Positions 47,078 through 56,726 of a stretch of 64,000 nt of DNA are shown here, one piece after another. The stretch covers positions 1-64,000 of the forward strand of contig NZ_FOHJ01000016.1 in assembly GCF_900111405.1 (NCBI RefSeq). The letters run 5' to 3'. The position numbers and the translations under genes were made by a program. Source of the DNA: Salinibacillus kushneri. Its GTDB lineage: Bacteria; Bacillota; Bacilli; Bacillales; Alkalibacillaceae. The first letter of the stretch is position 1. Each line of letters opens with the position of its first letter. The notes under the pieces are model-generated. The model was not told the origin of the DNA. It searched no databases and worked only from the letters and a program-made list of their open reading frames with translations.

Positions 47078-49267
47078 ATGCGTTTAGAAACAAACCAGCA
47101 ACAACGTCAATTTTGGATTAACTCTACGATTTATATTGGCAGTTTTCTACTGTTTTGGGAATGGCTAATACCTTTGAACCAAATTACCGATACAGGAAAT
47201 GTCAGCATTTTTGTCTTATACACCATGTTTTGCTTTTTCCTATCTTATATGCAGATTCAATGGTGGATTACATCACCTCTTAAACTATTTGGTATGCTTT
47301 TTATTTTAGATGGGTTGTTCTTTTCGGAGACCTTCCTGACATCTGCATGGTTTCAGCACTTATTTAATGACATTCAGTGGAATATAGATGCCATGCTCTC
47401 CCAACAATGGTGGGAAATGACTTCCTTATATCGCTCATTACTCTTTCTAATCCTATTATGGCTAATGAGCTATTTACTCTATTATTGGTTTGTTATTGCG
47501 AAGAGAACACTATTTTTTGTTGTTTTAACGTTGATTTATCTTACTGTGGTAGATACATTTACATTATATGATGCTAAATATGCTATCATCCGAACCTTTG
47601 TCATTTCTATGATTATATTAGGGATAACGAATGTTCAGCGTATCATGATTAAAGAAAGACTATTTCGACTTCCGAAGGGAAATTACCTGGCATGGGCATT
47701 ACCTTTAATTACTCTCGTGCTCTTTTCCGGTTTAGTAGGGTATGCTGCACCGAAATTTAATCCCCAATGGCCGGACCCTGTTCCATTTATTCAGAGCTCG
47801 TCTGAAAACGCAACAGGAAACGCTGGATCAGGTACTGCGCTTAAAAAGGTAGGTTATGGGGAGAATGATGAGCGATTAGGAGGATCTTTTATACAAGATC
47901 ATACCCTTGTATTCGAGGCTACGGTAGAAGATGCTCAATATTGGAAGATTGAAACGAAAGATGTGTATACTGGAAAAGGATGGGTGCGTTCAGAGTTCTC
48001 TAAAGAAGAATCCTTTACCTTCAGCGACGATGGAACCATTCATTTTGCTGATACAGCGGATACAGTTGAAACCCAAGAGCGGCAGGGGACTATTTCGTTT
48101 AATGAACAACAACAATTACCGAAGCTGGTATATCCGTATGGCATAACAGACATTCAATCAGAGAGGGATCAGTCTTATTCTTTCTCTTATAATCCAGTTA
48201 CGGGTGAAATTTATTCTCATATAGCTAGTGAAGAAGTACCTATGAATCAATATAGTGTAAGTTACGATCAACCGACGTACTCTTTAAAAGCATTGCGTGA
48301 GGCTGGTCAGGAGGATCCTCAGAATATAAAAGATCAATATACGCAAATACCCGAATCCTTACCTTCGAGGGTAGGGGAGCTGGCTCATGAACTAACAGCT
48401 GAGGAGACCAATCGTTATGATCAAGCTAAAGCGATAGAGGATTATTTTAACTCATCTGATTTTCAATATCGTACAACAAATGTGCCTGTTCCAGGAGAAA
48501 ACGAGGACTATGTCGATCAATTTTTATTTGAATCTAAGGTAGGATACTGTGATAACTTCTCTACATCAATGGTTATGCTTTTACGCTCGGTTGATATACC
48601 GGCCAGATGGGTAAAAGGGTTTGCGCCCGGCGAAATTGTAGATCGAAGTGTGGACGGTAACACATATGAGATTACCAACTCTAATGCACACTCCTGGGTT
48701 GAGGTTTATTTCCCTGAAATCGGCTGGGTTCCATTTGAACCAACTAAGGGTTTTTATAATCCTGTAGATTTTACATCCGGTGAAGATTTAGAAGAATTAA
48801 CCAATCAAGAGGAAAATGAGGATATTCCTGTTAGTCAAATGGAAAATGAACCACCGGAACAGGAAGAGGAGGAGACGAAATCCAACTTTTCGCTAAATAT
48901 ATCAATCCTCCCAATGGTCATCCTGGGACTTATTGTTTTAAGTCTTCTTGGAATCTTGTACTGGAAGCGATATACGTTTGGTTACTGGTTAAAAAGCAGA
49001 CAGTTTCGTAAAAACACAGATATAGAAACGTATATGAAGGCATACCATTTTCTATTGTCGCTGCTTAAACATAAAGGATATAAAAGGGGATCAGACCAGA
49101 CTTTACGTGAATATGCGAGAATGATTGATAACCAGATGCGTACAAATGAAATGGGACGATTGACCAATTCCTATGAACGTATTTTGTATCGGGATGATCA
49201 AAATATAAGGGAATGGAATCGGAAACAGGAGCTGTGGGAAAATCTTATCAAGCGAATCCTGTCTTGA
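47078..49267 (+). CDS. TgpA-like transglutaminase-domain membrane protein
   Basis: 729 residues: about six N-terminal helices (to 230), then an extracytoplasmic transglutaminase-like domain with the catalytic Cys in VGYCDNFST (near 489) and His in NAHSWVEVYF (near 540). A further membrane helix is near 610-630 and a cytoplasmic DUF4129-type tail follows. Activity (cross-linking or protease-like) is unknown. 1 nt after the DUF58 gene. Confidence 0.88.
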   Translation: MRLETNQQQRQFWINSTIYIGSFLLFWEWLIPLNQITDTGNVSIFVLYTMFCFFLSYMQIQWWITSPLKLFGMLFILDGLFFSETFLTSAWFQHLFNDIQWNIDAMLSQQWWEMTSLYRSLLFLILLWLMSYLLYYWFVIAKRTLFFVVLTLIYLTVVDTFTLYDAKYAIIRTFVISMIILGITNVQRIMIKERLFRLPKGNYLAWALPLITLVLFSGLVGYAAPKFNPQWPDPVPFIQSSSENATGNAGSGTALKKVGYGENDERLGGSFIQDHTLVFEATVEDAQYWKIETKDVYTGKGWVRSEFSKEESFTFSDDGTIHFADTADTVETQERQGTISFNEQQQLPKLVYPYGITDIQSERDQSYSFSYNPVTGEIYSHIASEEVPMNQYSVSYDQPTYSLKALREAGQEDPQNIKDQYTQIPESLPSRVGELAHELTAEETNRYDQAKAIEDYFNSSDFQYRTTNVPVPGENEDYVDQFLFESKVGYCDNFSTSMVMLLRSVDIPARWVKGFAPGEIVDRSVDGNTYEITNSNAHSWVEVYFPEIGWVPFEPTKGFYNPVDFTSGEDLEELTNQEENEDIPVSQMENEPPEQEEEETKSNFSLNISILPMVILGLIVLSLLGILYWKRYTFGYWLKSRQFRKNTDIETYMKAYHFLLSLLKHKGYKRGSDQTLREYARMIDNQMRTNEMGRLTNSYERILYRDDQNIREWNRKQELWENLIKRILS

Positions 49268-49292
49268 CCATTCTGTTTGGGATTGGTAGAAT
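49264..49292 (+). promoter_or_regulatory. possible promoter of guaA
   Basis: TTGACC, 17-bp spacer, TAGAAT. It overlaps the end of the transglutaminase gene and lies about 135 bp before the riboswitch, so a nearer promoter may exist. Confidence 0.35.
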
Positions 49293-49427
49293 AAGAAAAA
49301 CTTAAGTTAAAGCTAATTTTCTATTAGATTGTTCATTTTTACTTAGTGATTCCGCAGAAAGGGACGTGTACTTTGCGGTAGCTAAAGCACAAATCATGCG
49401 ACAGCAGCCCAAAATAAAACATCTTAA

Positions 49428-49564
49428 CCTTCATATATCCTCGAAAATACGGTTCGAGAGTCTCTACCGGGATACCTTAAATATCCTGACTATGAAGGCA
49501 GATCTGACGTATACAATATACTGGATTTCTGCCTTCTGTATCATAGGTGGAAATCCATTTTTTT
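49428..49564 (+). promoter_or_regulatory. guanine riboswitch with terminator, upstream of guaA
   Basis: Purine aptamer at 49428-49498: P1 CCTTCATA/TATGAAGG, then the core AGTCTCTACC and the discriminating base in GACTATG is C, which selects guanine. A terminator follows (TGGATTTC / GGAAATCCA, 49522-49557, then seven T). GAAGGCAGA (49494-49502), including the P1 3' strand, can instead pair with TCTGCCTTC (49528-49536), giving an antiterminator. So guanine should turn guaA off. Confidence 0.9.
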
Positions 49565-49631
49565 GTATCTAAGGGAGCACTATTAACAATAGAGAACAAG
49601 AAAGACATCTACTAGTTTAGGGGTGAGTATA

Positions 49632-51173
49632 ATGGATAAAAATCAACAGGAAATGATAGTCGTCTTAGACTTCGGAAGTCAATATAATCAGCTCATTACG
49701 AGAAGAATCCGGGAAATGGGAGTTTACAGTGAACTTCATTCCCATCGTCTGACAGCGGATGAAATCAAACAAATGAATCCTAAGGGGATTATCCTATCAG
49801 GAGGTCCAAATAGCGTTTATGCTGAGGATAGCTTTCGCTGTGACCCTGAGATTTTTAACATGGATATCCCGGTTTTAGGGATTTGCTATGGAATGCAATT
49901 GATGGTTCATCATTTCGGAGGTAATGTAGAACGTGCAGATGACAGGGAATACGGAAAGGCTGAAATCCAAGTTAATCATGAAAATGCTATGTTTAATCGT
50001 CTTCCCCATGAACAGGTTGTCTGGATGAGCCATAGTGATAAAGTGATTAATGCACCAGATGGTTTTCGTGTTGATGCAGTAAGCGAATCATGTCCAATTG
50101 CCGTCATGAGCCATTCACAAAAGCCTCTATATGGGGTACAATTTCATCCGGAAGTAAAACATACAGAATATGGAAACGATTTATTGAATAACTTTATCTT
50201 TAGCGTATGTCAGGCAAAAGCCAATTGGTCTATGGCAAATTTTATTGAGATAGAGTCCCAAAAAATACGCCAGGGAGTTGGCAATAGAAATGTTTTATGT
50301 GCGTTAAGCGGTGGCGTCGATTCTTCTGTTGTTGCGGCTCTAATTCACCAGGCTATAGGCAATCAATTGACTTGTGTGTTTGTAGATCATGGATTGTTGA
50401 GAAAGCATGAGGCTGATGCGGTAATGGATACATTTCGTGATGAGTTTCATATGAACGTTATAAAAATTGATGCAAAAGACCGGTTTCTTGAGAAGCTAGC
50501 TGGTGTCTCAGATCCGGAACAGAAACGTAAAATCATTGGAAATGAATTTATTTATGTCTTTGATGAAGAGGCTTCAAAGCTAGAACAGATGGATTTTCTC
50601 GCACAGGGTACACTTTATACAGATATTATTGAGAGCGGCACGGAAACAGCCCAAACCATTAAGTCTCATCATAATGTAGGGGGATTACCAGAGCATATGG
50701 AATTTGATTTAATAGAGCCGCTTAATACGCTGTTTAAGGATGAGGTTCGTGAGCTTGGCCTTCAGCTGGGTTTACCAGAAGAAATTGTTTGGAGACAGCC
50801 ATTTCCAGGTCCAGGACTTGCTATACGGATTCTAGGTGAAGTAACAGAAGAAAAATTAACAATCGTTCGTGAATCAGATGCCATATTGCGTGATGAAATT
50901 GCTAAAGCAGGTTTGGATCAGGAAATCTGGCAATACTTCACGGTTTTGCCGAATATTAAAAGTGTTGGGGTTATGGGAGATTCGCGGACATACGATCACA
51001 CCATAGCTATTCGCGCTGTTACGTCTGTTGATGGTATGACATCTGATTGGGCACGAATTCCCTTAGATGTTCTGGAAAAAATCTCGACTCGAATGGTCAA
51101 TGAAGTAGAGCAAATTAATCGTGTAGTCTATGATGTTACGAGTAAGCCGCCATCAACTATAGAATGGGAATAA
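49632..51173 (+). CDS. guaA: GMP synthase (glutamine-hydrolysing)
   Basis: Converts XMP to GMP using glutamine and ATP. 513 residues: class I amidotransferase with GICYGMQ nucleophile (near Cys85) and QFHPEVKHT, then the ATP pyrophosphatase P-loop LSGGVDSS (near 226-233) and the C-terminal dimer domain. ATG at 49632 after GGGGTGAG; a GTG three codons earlier is less likely. Confidence 0.97.
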   Translation: MDKNQQEMIVVLDFGSQYNQLITRRIREMGVYSELHSHRLTADEIKQMNPKGIILSGGPNSVYAEDSFRCDPEIFNMDIPVLGICYGMQLMVHHFGGNVERADDREYGKAEIQVNHENAMFNRLPHEQVVWMSHSDKVINAPDGFRVDAVSESCPIAVMSHSQKPLYGVQFHPEVKHTEYGNDLLNNFIFSVCQAKANWSMANFIEIESQKIRQGVGNRNVLCALSGGVDSSVVAALIHQAIGNQLTCVFVDHGLLRKHEADAVMDTFRDEFHMNVIKIDAKDRFLEKLAGVSDPEQKRKIIGNEFIYVFDEEASKLEQMDFLAQGTLYTDIIESGTETAQTIKSHHNVGGLPEHMEFDLIEPLNTLFKDEVRELGLQLGLPEEIVWRQPFPGPGLAIRILGEVTEEKLTIVRESDAILRDEIAKAGLDQEIWQYFTVLPNIKSVGVMGDSRTYDHTIAIRAVTSVDGMTSDWARIPLDVLEKISTRMVNEVEQINRVVYDVTSKPPSTIEWE

Positions 51174-51224
51174 GATTTTTAACGAACATTATAAAAGAAA
51201 TGATTTAAATTATTCGTAATTACG

Positions 51225-51253
51225 TTGACAAAAGTAACTCTATCATATACGAT
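51225..51253 (+). promoter_or_regulatory. SigA promoter of pbuG
   Basis: TTGACA, 17-bp spacer, TACGAT, placing the transcript start about 20 bp before the aptamer. Confidence 0.65.
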
Positions 51254-51280
51254 AAACTTGAATTTATTCATAAAGAAACA

Positions 51281-51458
51281 CCGTCGTATAATTTTGGGAA
51301 TAGGGCCCATGAGTTTCTACCGGACCACCGTAAATGGTCTGACTACGAGGTTATTGCATACATGATGCCATTGCTTTTTTATGTTTTTTGATGTATGCAA
51401 TTCCCTTCCGTAATAAGTAGACACTCTAGGCGACAGCTTGGAGTGTCTTTTTTTCTTT
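51281..51458 (+). promoter_or_regulatory. guanine riboswitch with terminator, upstream of pbuG
   Basis: Purine aptamer at 51281-51350: P1 TCGTA/TACGA, GAGTTTCTACCGG core, and C in the discriminating position of GACTACG, so guanine/hypoxanthine type. A long hairpin ATTGCATACAT / ATGTATGCAAT follows, then the terminator AGACACTCTAGG / CTTGGAGTGTCT with seven T (51419-51455). Confidence 0.9.
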
Positions 51459-51487
51459 GCTTTTAAACCAGACAGGGAGGAAGGAAG

Positions 51488-52804
51488 ATGAAAAAGTTTT
51501 TTAATTTTAATCAGCTCGGTACTGACTATCGTACTGAAACGATAGCGGGAATTACAACGTTCTTATCTATGGCTTATATTTTATTTTTAAATCCTAGTGT
51601 ACTATCGCTGCAGGATGTTCAGGATTTACCAAACCGTATGGATTCAGGGGCTGTGTTTACAGCTACAGCGCTAGCAGCAGCGATTGGTACTTTGATTATG
51701 GGGCTGCTTGCTAAATATCCCATTGCATTAGCGCCTGGAATGGGGTTAAATGCCTTTTTTGCTTATACAGTTGTATTAACCTGGGAAATTCCCTGGCAAA
51801 CAGCACTCGCGGGAGTACTTGCTTCAGGTCTTATTTTTATTGTTCTGACGTTAACAGGTATACGTGAAATGATTATTAATGCCATCCCGGCTCAAATGAA
51901 AATGGCGGTAGGTGCAGGGATTGGTTTATTTATTGCCTTTCTTGGTTTGCAAAATGCAGGGATTGTTGTAGCAGAGCCAAGTACTTTGGTGGCGTTAGGA
52001 GATTTAACTGAACCTACGACGCTATTAGCGATTTTTGGTATATTTGTGACGGTTATTTTACTCGTTCTTGGGTTAAAGGGCGGAATCTTTTATGGAATGA
52101 TTATGACAGCTATTGCTGGAATGCTGGTTGGTTTAATTGATGCACCTAATCAAATTGTCGGTAGTGTACCAAGCTTAGCGCCAACTTTTGGAGAGGCATT
52201 TGCCCACTTCGGTGATATCTTTACGATGGAAATGCTCGTTGTTATTCTTACCTTTCTTTTTGTGGATTTCTTTGATACAGCTGGAACGTTAGTGGCAGTC
52301 GCCAACCAGGCTGGTTTAATGAAGGATAATAAGCTGCCTCGAGCAGGCAAAGCTTTATTTTCCGACTCAGCTGCTACTGTTGCGGGATCTGTATTAGGGA
52401 CTTCTACTACAACATCTTATGTAGAATCTACGGCTGGGGTTGGAGCCGGTGGACGTACAGGTTTTACTTCCATTGTTACAGCTGTATTGTTCCTGCTTGC
52501 TCTATTCTTTTCTCCATTGTTAAATGTGGTTACTTCCCAGGTCACAGCTGCAGCTCTTATTATTGTTGGTGTGATGATGGCATCCAGCTTAAAAAATATT
52601 GAGTGGGATGAATTTGAAATTGCAGTACCTGCCTTTTTAACTGTGATAGCCATGCCATTAACCTATAGTATTGCAACAGGAATTGCGATTGGTTTTGTGT
52701 TTTATCCCATTACGATGTTATTAAAAGGGCGAATGAAAGAGATTCATCCGATTATGTATGGGCTTTTTGTTATCTTTGTCTTGTACTTTATTTTCTTAAG
52801 TTAA
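51488..52804 (+). CDS. pbuG: guanine/hypoxanthine permease PbuG (NCS2 family)
   Basis: 438 residues with about twelve to fourteen helices. It begins FNFNQLGTDYRTETIAGITTF and contains LTFLFVDFFDTAGTL, the AzgA-like NCS2 signature. Proton-coupled purine base uptake. ATG after GGGAGGAAGG. Confidence 0.93.
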   Translation: MKKFFNFNQLGTDYRTETIAGITTFLSMAYILFLNPSVLSLQDVQDLPNRMDSGAVFTATALAAAIGTLIMGLLAKYPIALAPGMGLNAFFAYTVVLTWEIPWQTALAGVLASGLIFIVLTLTGIREMIINAIPAQMKMAVGAGIGLFIAFLGLQNAGIVVAEPSTLVALGDLTEPTTLLAIFGIFVTVILLVLGLKGGIFYGMIMTAIAGMLVGLIDAPNQIVGSVPSLAPTFGEAFAHFGDIFTMEMLVVILTFLFVDFFDTAGTLVAVANQAGLMKDNKLPRAGKALFSDSAATVAGSVLGTSTTTSYVESTAGVGAGGRTGFTSIVTAVLFLLALFFSPLLNVVTSQVTAAALIIVGVMMASSLKNIEWDEFEIAVPAFLTVIAMPLTYSIATGIAIGFVFYPITMLLKGRMKEIHPIMYGLFVIFVLYFIFLS

Positions 52805-52815
52805 TAGATTTGATG

Positions 52816-52851
52816 AGCCCCAGCCTGGCCTTGTTCCGAGCTGGGGTTTTT
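52816..52851 (+). terminator. terminator of pbuG
   Basis: AGCCCCAGC / GCTGGGG stem and TTTTT tail, 12 nt after the stop codon. Confidence 0.85.
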
Positions 52852-53267
52852 AGCGGACAAAAGCATAAGATGTTGGGGGAGAGACGGGAATCTATGAAGC
52901 TGTGACTGGATTATGATGTTGTGTGACTGAATAATAGAGAAATGAGACAGAAATAAGAAGAAAACCGACATGAATATTGGAGCAGTCGATTTGATTCCTC
53001 TCAAATTGAGCCGAAAACACGCTTCTATCGACCTGATCATTTTTCGCTCAAAAATAAAAAACTTGAATAAATGAAACGTAGACCGAATTATTAAACAAAG
53101 AGACAGAATTAAGGAACAAACAGATCAGATTTATTGCATATTAGAAAGAATAGAGTCTCCTCCGTTTATCCAAAAGACTTAGAGGGAAAATCCAGAGCAG
53201 AAAACGCTCTGGATCCGTTACTTCCTGCTTTCACGAATGAAGATTCATCAAATAACGGCTTTTCTCT
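52852..53267. other. intergenic region without a clear gene
   Basis: About 415 bases between pbuG and hsp20. Purine-rich with several stops in each frame; it contains the hsp20 terminator at its right end. A minus-strand 79-codon frame overlaps the pbuG terminator and is not credible. Confidence 0.4.
53183..53214 (-). terminator. terminator of hsp20
   Basis: 9-bp stem ATCCAGAGC / GCTCTGGAT with 7-nt loop; T-rich on the minus-strand side. Confidence 0.65.
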
Positions 53268-53699
53268 CTAATCCTTATCCATCACCCGTACTGACACACG
53301 GTTTTTATTTGATTCTTTGGTAATTAACCGATACAGCTGAATGTTTAGTAGACCGTTTTTGTAGGTTGCATCTACTTTATCACCGCGGACAGGGAAAGGA
53401 AGCTCAATTTTTCGGTCAAAGGCACCCTGCAAAATTTCCTCCTGTACCAAATTTCCCTGAGAGGGTAAACTAATTACACCTTGGATTTCAAGACTGGCGT
53501 AATCGACAAATAGATCGATGTTTTTAACTTCCTTCATACCGGGTATATTACAGAGAATCGTTAATTCGTGATCAGATTGATATATGTTGATTTGGGGAAT
53601 AGGGGGCTTCATTATACCTTCAAATTCACTCCAAAACTGTTCACCAAAAAAGTTATCCATATTCTTTTTCCAATCTTGCATATTTTTAAAAGGATCCAT
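53268..53699 (-). CDS. Hsp20/alpha-crystallin-like protein
   Basis: 143 residues with a degenerate alpha-crystallin domain (ELTILCNIPGMKEVKNIDL and ATYKNGLLNIQL, the latter being the conserved GxLxI-type motif). Small heat-shock or spore-coat (CotP/GerW-like) type. ATG at 53699 with GGAGG; the frame ten codons upstream lacks a site. B. subtilis has yebC-yebD in this interval instead. Confidence 0.82.
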   Translation of the reverse strand: MDPFKNMQDWKKNMDNFFGEQFWSEFEGIMKPPIPQINIYQSDHELTILCNIPGMKEVKNIDLFVDYASLEIQGVISLPSQGNLVQEEILQGAFDRKIELPFPVRGDKVDATYKNGLLNIQLYRLITKESNKNRVSVRVMDKD

Positions 53700-53944
53700 A
53701 CTTTTTACCTCCAGCGTAAGTATATACAAAAGGCGAAATTCCTTAACACAAATGAACTTCCAGTACTATCATCCACAACTGGAAGTACTCTTCAAGCAGT
53801 GAAGTTCCTAAGTAGTTAAACTTACGATTTAGTCGTAAAAATTCATTGCTAAATGATGTTTCCTTTAATAATTTATGCAAAAATTGAGAAGTAGGTGATT
53901 ATAATAATAGGAGTTTCAAATGATAAGATAGAGGAGGTAACGGC

Positions 53945-54571
53945 ATGTTAGATAACGTACTTATCATGGTATCTATCATTTTAGTGATTAATATTGTTTA
54001 CGTTTCACTTTCAACGGTTCGCATGATGCTAACGTTAAAGGGGCAGCGATATACGGCTGCTTTTGTCAGTATGTTTGAAACGGTTGTTTATATTGTAGGT
54101 TTAGGGCTGGTGCTGGATAATTTAAATGAAATTCAAAATGTTGTAGCCTATGCACTTGGATTTGGAATAGGTGTGCTTATTGGTACGAGAATTGAGGAGA
54201 AGCTTGCTTTAGGCTACATAACTGTCAATGTTATTTCCACCAATCCTGATATTGAGTTTACAAAGAAGCTGAGAGATAAAGGATATGGTGTAACAAGCTG
54301 GTCTGCACACGGCATGGATGGAGATCGTCTGGCAATGCAGATTTTAACTCCTAGGAAGTATGAGGTAAACTTATATAAGACCATTCATGAAATGGATCCC
54401 AAGGCTTTTATGATTGCCTATGAACCGAAGACGATTCACGGAGGCTTCTGGGTAAAACAAGTACGTAAACTACGAATTAGACGAAATAAGCAATTAGCTG
54501 GTGGTGAACAAGGTGGGAAAGAAAACGAAAAAGCAAAAGTTCAAGGTGGAGGAGAACGAAACGATTCATGA
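53945..54571 (+). CDS. yebE: UPF0316/DUF2179 membrane protein YebE
   Basis: 208 residues: three N-terminal helices, then a cytoplasmic DUF2179-type domain ([16 protein letters not shown]) and a basic tail. Function unknown. Ribosome site GAGGAGG. Sits between pbuG and yebG as in B. subtilis. Confidence 0.87.
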   Translation: MLDNVLIMVSIILVINIVYVSLSTVRMMLTLKGQRYTAAFVSMFETVVYIVGLGLVLDNLNEIQNVVAYALGFGIGVLIGTRIEEKLALGYITVNVISTNPDIEFTKKLRDKGYGVTSWSAHGMDGDRLAMQILTPRKYEVNLYKTIHEMDPKAFMIAYEPKTIHGGFWVKQVRKLRIRRNKQLAGGEQGGKENEKAKVQGGGERNDS

Positions 54572-54710
54572 TTGTTTAACTCGAATAGATAACGAGGGGT
54601 ACCGGCCTGTAAAAAGATTTGAAAAACCGATTTTTCAAGAAACAGATGAGGGCATGGAACCTGTAAAACAGGAGATTATTTTTGAAGCTGTCAAAAAGGA
54701 AGAGGCTTAG
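54513..54710 (+). CDS. yebG: NETI-motif protein YebG
   Basis: 65 to 69 residues, depending on the start: GTG at 54513 or 54501. It contains [20 protein letters not shown], the NETI motif that names this family, and FEKPIFQE. It overlaps yebE by about 59 nt in another frame. Unknown function, conserved in Bacillaceae. Confidence 0.82.
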   Translation: MGKKTKKQKFKVEENETIHDCLTRIDNEGYRPVKRFEKPIFQETDEGMEPVKQEIIFEAVKKEEA

Positions 54711-54758
54711 CTTTTACATAATGTTTAGATAATGACATAGAAAATAGGGGGAATAGAC

Positions 54759-56054
54759 ATGATTGAGCGCTATACAAGAGAGGAAATGGGTATAGTCTGG
54801 GATGAAGAGAATAAATGGAATGCCTGGCTTGAGGTTGAAATCCTTGCTTGTGAAGCCTGGAGTGAGCTGGGAATAATTCCAACAGAAGATGTTAGACTTC
54901 TTCGTCAAAGAGCATCCTTTGATAGCAATAGAGTGAAAGAAATTGAACAGGAAACAAGACATGATGTCGTAGCTTTTACACGGGCAGTTTCTGAAACATT
55001 AGGCGAAGAAAGAAAATGGGTGCACTATGGCCTCACCTCTACGGACGTTGTAGATACGGCACAATCCTATTTGTTACGTCAAGCTAATGAAATTATTGAA
55101 AAGGATCTACAAAAATTTATTGAAATCCTGGCAAACAAAGCGAAGGAACATAAATACACAGTGATGATGGGGCGTACGCACGGTGTTCATGCAGAGCCAA
55201 CCACTTTTGGATTAAAAATGGCGTTGTGGTATGAAGAAATGAAGCGGAACTTAGCTCGTTTTCGGTCAGCCAGAGAGCAGATAGAAGTAGGAAAGCTATC
55301 TGGGGCTGTAGGTACATATGCGAACATTGATCCTTTTGTTGAAAAATATGTGTGTGAGAAATTAGGTCTCACTCCTGCACCAGTCTCTACTCAGACACTG
55401 CAAAGAGATCGACATGCTCATTATTTATCGGTTTTATCCCAAATTGCCACATCCATTGAAAAATTTGCCGTAGAAGTTCGTGGGCTTCAAAAAACGGAAA
55501 CCCGTGAGGTAGAGGAATTTTTCGCAAAAGGACAGAAGGGCTCATCAGCCATGCCGCATAAACGGAACCCTATTGGCTCGGAAAATATGTCAGGTTTATC
55601 CAGAGTTGTGCGGGGGCATATGCTCACAGCCTATGAAAATGTTCCCCTTTGGCATGAACGGGATATTTCTCATTCTTCTGCTGAACGAATTATTTTACCT
55701 GACAGTACCATTGTGATTAATTATATGCTGAATCGTTTTGGGAACATTATAAAGAATTTAACCGTTTTCCCGGAGAATATGCGAAGGAACATGGACAAGA
55801 CATATGGACTTATTTTTTCTCAGCGTGTCCTGCTTACCCTTATTGAAAGAGGAATGGTACGTGAAAGGGCATACGATATCATTCAGCCTAAAGCGATGGA
55901 AGCATGGGAAGAAGGAGTTCCTTTCCGAACGCTTTTGGAGAATGATGAAACTATTACTGACGTTTTGTCGAAAGAGGATTTAGATGAATGTTTTAATTCT
56001 GAATACCATTTAAAGAATGTAGATCGCATCTTTGAAAACATTGGACTGTCGTGA
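54759..56054 (+). CDS. purB: adenylosuccinate lyase
   Basis: 431 residues of the fumarase/aspartase superfamily, with the signature [11 protein letters not shown] near 261-271, and the catalytic His region [10 protein letters not shown]. Catalyses two steps: one in IMP synthesis and adenylosuccinate to AMP. Ribosome site TAGGGGG. No purE or purK in front and no purC behind. Confidence 0.96.
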   Translation: MIERYTREEMGIVWDEENKWNAWLEVEILACEAWSELGIIPTEDVRLLRQRASFDSNRVKEIEQETRHDVVAFTRAVSETLGEERKWVHYGLTSTDVVDTAQSYLLRQANEIIEKDLQKFIEILANKAKEHKYTVMMGRTHGVHAEPTTFGLKMALWYEEMKRNLARFRSAREQIEVGKLSGAVGTYANIDPFVEKYVCEKLGLTPAPVSTQTLQRDRHAHYLSVLSQIATSIEKFAVEVRGLQKTETREVEEFFAKGQKGSSAMPHKRNPIGSENMSGLSRVVRGHMLTAYENVPLWHERDISHSSAERIILPDSTIVINYMLNRFGNIIKNLTVFPENMRRNMDKTYGLIFSQRVLLTLIERGMVRERAYDIIQPKAMEAWEEGVPFRTLLENDETITDVLSKEDLDECFNSEYHLKNVDRIFENIGLS

Positions 56055-56103
56055 TGATTGAATATAAAAGGCTGGATTTTCATAAATATGTTATTGCACA
56101 ACA

Positions 56104-56138
56104 AAAAGCTTGAGGGAGTTATTCCTCAAGCTTTTCCC
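56104..56138 (+). terminator. terminator of purB
   Basis: AAAGCTTGAGG / CCTCAAGCTTT stem, 8-nt loop, 50 nt after the stop. Its presence means no pur gene follows in the transcript. Confidence 0.8.
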
Positions 56139-56329
56139 TAGTGTTATATACGGATAAAAACTCAAAAATGGCGACGTCAAGCTTCGGCGAGAAGGGACTA
56201 GCTGGACTTCCTTCACCTCCGTAAGTTAAGTCAACCTCGACCCTGATTTTCGTTTGTCTTGTTTCCTTTATTTCTTAACGCATGAGTCCAGTCCGTACAT
56301 CGTTAACCTGGCAATCCCCGCTTTCGTTC
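56139..56329. other. intergenic stretch with a GC-rich block
   Basis: The part at 56165-56250 (ATGGCGACGTCAAGCTTCGG onward) is richer in GC than its surroundings and has no frame. It may be a copy of a dispersed repeat; only one copy is in the window. Confidence 0.3.
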
Positions 56330-56599
56330 TTAAATCTCATATTGATTGGCCTGACTCTGCTGATTTGTCTTCATTCCTTGTATGACATCTTGACCCATTT
56401 GTGTGTTATCTATCAGGTCTGTCACAGGGCAGTAGCGGACGATACCTTCAGCAACCTTCATGGCACCCATAAGAATGAGAAATCCATTTTTGCCATTTTC
56501 GCCTCTTTTAACTAATCCGGCTGTACCGAAGCTTACTGATGTAAGTCCACAAGTAATTCGAATCAGTGCATTAATTGTCCCTACATTTTTTTGAACCAA
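56330..56599 (-). CDS. DUF2892 (YgaP-type) membrane protein
   Basis: 89 residues from a TTG with GGAAGG 5 nt upstream; a GTG six codons earlier lies before that site. KNVGTINALIRIT is the DUF2892 opening, followed by two short membrane helices and CPVTDLI. Function unknown. Confidence 0.75.
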   Translation of the reverse strand: MVQKNVGTINALIRITCGLTSVSFGTAGLVKRGENGKNGFLILMGAMKVAEGIVRYCPVTDLIDNTQMGQDVIQGMKTNQQSQANQYEI

Positions 56600-56726
56600 A
56601 TTTATCCTTCCCTTCACAGTGTTAATGTATTAAACTTTTACATAATAAAAGTTTTTAAGCTATGCACGGCAACTTGCATAATAAGATTTAAGAGCTTGTG
56701 CTTTCTATTTAAAAAGGGGGACGAAC

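Noticed and set aside
49366-49572. 68-codon plus-strand frame before guaA
   Set aside because: It spans the riboswitch and terminator, which explain the sequence better.
52801-53040. 79-codon minus-strand frame after pbuG
   Set aside because: It overlaps the pbuG terminator, has no ribosome site and no recognised domain.
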